Origin: an uncultured Verrucomicrobia subdivision 3 bacterium
Lineage (GTDB): Bacteria > Verrucomicrobiota > Verrucomicrobiae > Limisphaerales > UBA11358
Direction: 5' to 3'
Length of the DNA: 6,649 nt
Assembly (NCBI GenBank): GCA_903847285.1
Contig: CAINDH010000250.1
Span: forward strand, 1-6,649
Part shown: positions 5,861-6,649 of the stretch, in pieces
Position numbering within the stretch: the stretch's first letter is position 1
Layout of the letters: each line of letters starts with the position of its first letter
Position numbers and translations under genes: made by a program
The notes under the pieces: generated by a model
Database searches by the model: none
Seen by the model: only the letters and a program-made list of their open reading frames with translations
What the model was told of the DNA's origin: nothing

Positions 5861-6649
5861 TTACTGATTTGCCGCAGGAACTGCAAGCGTGTCCGTCGCT
5901 GGAGCGACAGGCTCCAAAGTCATCGGATTATCATGGCCAAAAAATGTTTCGCACACGCGCCAGAAATCCGCTGTCGCCTCCACGCGGCGGATGTGGTGCA
6001 GGAATTCCGGCGCAATGCCTTCGCCGATGAAGTTGGTGAACTTCTTCATGCGCTGCACCTGTGCCGATTCGCGAACGCCGGGTGTGATTTCGTTATCCCA
6101 GAGTTCGTGGATGTAATTCAAAACCTCGCGCCCCGTCGGCAGTTTGAATTTTCCACCTCGCAACTCCGCGCGGATCTGATCAAACAACCACGGGTTGCGG
6201 ATCGCGCCACGCCCGATCATCAACCCTCGCACGCCGGTCTCGGCGAGAAGCTGTTTTGCCTGCGCTGCGCTGAATACATTTCCATTCGCCAGCACAGGGC
6301 ATTTCAATGTCTTTGCCGCGTGGGCAATTAAATCGTAGCGCACGCCGGGACGATACATTTGCAGCACCGTGCGCGCGTGGACGGTGAGTAAATCCAAATT
6401 GTGCTTCGCGAAAATCGGCAGCAACGCGTCGAACTCCGCGGGCGACTCGAAACCGATGCGCGTTTTGACCGTGAAGGGAATCGTCACCGCGTCGCGCAAC
6501 GCGCCGAGGATGGCGTCTATGCGCTGCGGCTCACGCAGGAGACCGCCGCCGGCGCATTTGCGATAGACGATGGGCGCGGGGCAGCCGAGGTTCAGGTCAA
6601 TAGCCGCGACGGGAAATTGTTGCAGCAGCTTCGCGTTGCGGACGAGCGC
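5861..6649 (-). CDS. dus: tRNA-dihydrouridine synthase, N-terminus outside window
   Basis: This FMN enzyme reduces specific uridines of tRNA to dihydrouridine with NAD(P)H. The visible 262 residues run from the right window edge to a TAA at 5861-5863; roughly 60-70 N-terminal residues, including the start, are missing. Seen in order (fragment numbering): IDLNLGCPAP (18-26) with Cys23 in the conserved GCP, KCAGGGLLRE (31-40) with Cys32, TVKTRIGF (60-67) whose Lys is an FMN contact in the family, HARTVLQMYRP (91-101) matching the family H-RT---MY block, ANGNVF (121-126), and MIGRGAIRNPWLF (144-156) forming the FMN phosphate-binding site. A helical C-terminal domain (about 170-240) should bind tRNA. 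The GCP and KCAGGG cysteines are candidates for the catalytic acid. It belongs to the DusB/DusC-like bacterial group; the exact subtype and target position cannot be set from the fragment. It leads the cluster with the membrane gene and recG. Confidence 0.93.
   Translation of the reverse strand, partial: ALVRNAKLLQQFPVAAIDLNLGCPAPIVYRKCAGGGLLREPQRIDAILGALRDAVTIPFTVKTRIGFESPAEFDALLPIFAKHNLDLLTVHARTVLQMYRPGVRYDLIAHAAKTLKCPVLANGNVFSAAQAKQLLAETGVRGLMIGRGAIRNPWLFDQIRAELRGGKFKLPTGREVLNYIHELWDNEITPGVRESAQVQRMKKFTNFIGEGIAPEFLHHIRRVEATADFWRVCETFFGHDNPMTLEPVAPATDTLAVPAANQ

Noticed and set aside
1..6649. Mobile element, defence island, CRISPR array or tRNA gene
   Set aside because: No transposase, integrase, direct-repeat array, cloverleaf or unusual base composition was seen; coding genes fill almost the whole window.

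Overview
The window looks like ordinary bacterial chromosome of moderately high GC, carrying housekeeping genes and no sign of phage, plasmid or transposon. The protein signatures (a tyrosyl-tRNA synthetase with an HVGN motif, a MurJ with an enlarged loop between TM3 and TM4, a dihydrouridine synthase with a KCAGGGLLREP loop) and the GTG starts without clear Shine-Dalgarno sequences remind me of Verrucomicrobiota, perhaps the Pedosphaera/Limisphaerales group. That placement is from memory of protein style and is moderately uncertain.

Layout. (1) At 1-219 on the minus strand is the N-terminal 73 codons of tyrosyl-tRNA synthetase (tyrS), cut by the window edge. (2) At 220-348 is a divergent intergenic spacer with three different short tandem repeats, the last of them, three copies of CTTTGCGA, running into the murJ start region. 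(3) On the plus strand, about 349-2037, is a MurJ-type lipid II flippase. (4) murJ converges on a minus-strand gene cluster with only 23 bp between the stop codons. That cluster reads right to left: a tRNA-dihydrouridine synthase (5861-6649, N-terminus missing), then after 9 bp a large polytopic membrane protein of unnamed family with a C-terminal TPR-like segment (4100-5851), then, overlapping by 4 bp in a GTGA junction, the branch-migrating helicase RecG (2061-4103).

Functions are mostly independent: tRNA charging (TyrS), tRNA modification (Dus), peptidoglycan precursor export (MurJ) and replication-fork/recombination repair (RecG). The tight packing of dus, the membrane gene and recG suggests co-transcription and, at the second junction, translational coupling, not a shared pathway. 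The least explained gene is the 583-residue membrane protein. Its topology and an acidic WDQWDE plus HNEHR first extracytoplasmic loop resemble GT-C type, polyprenyl-phosphate-sugar-dependent glycosyltransferases, but this is inference. No RNA gene, CRISPR array, insertion sequence or convincing terminator was found.
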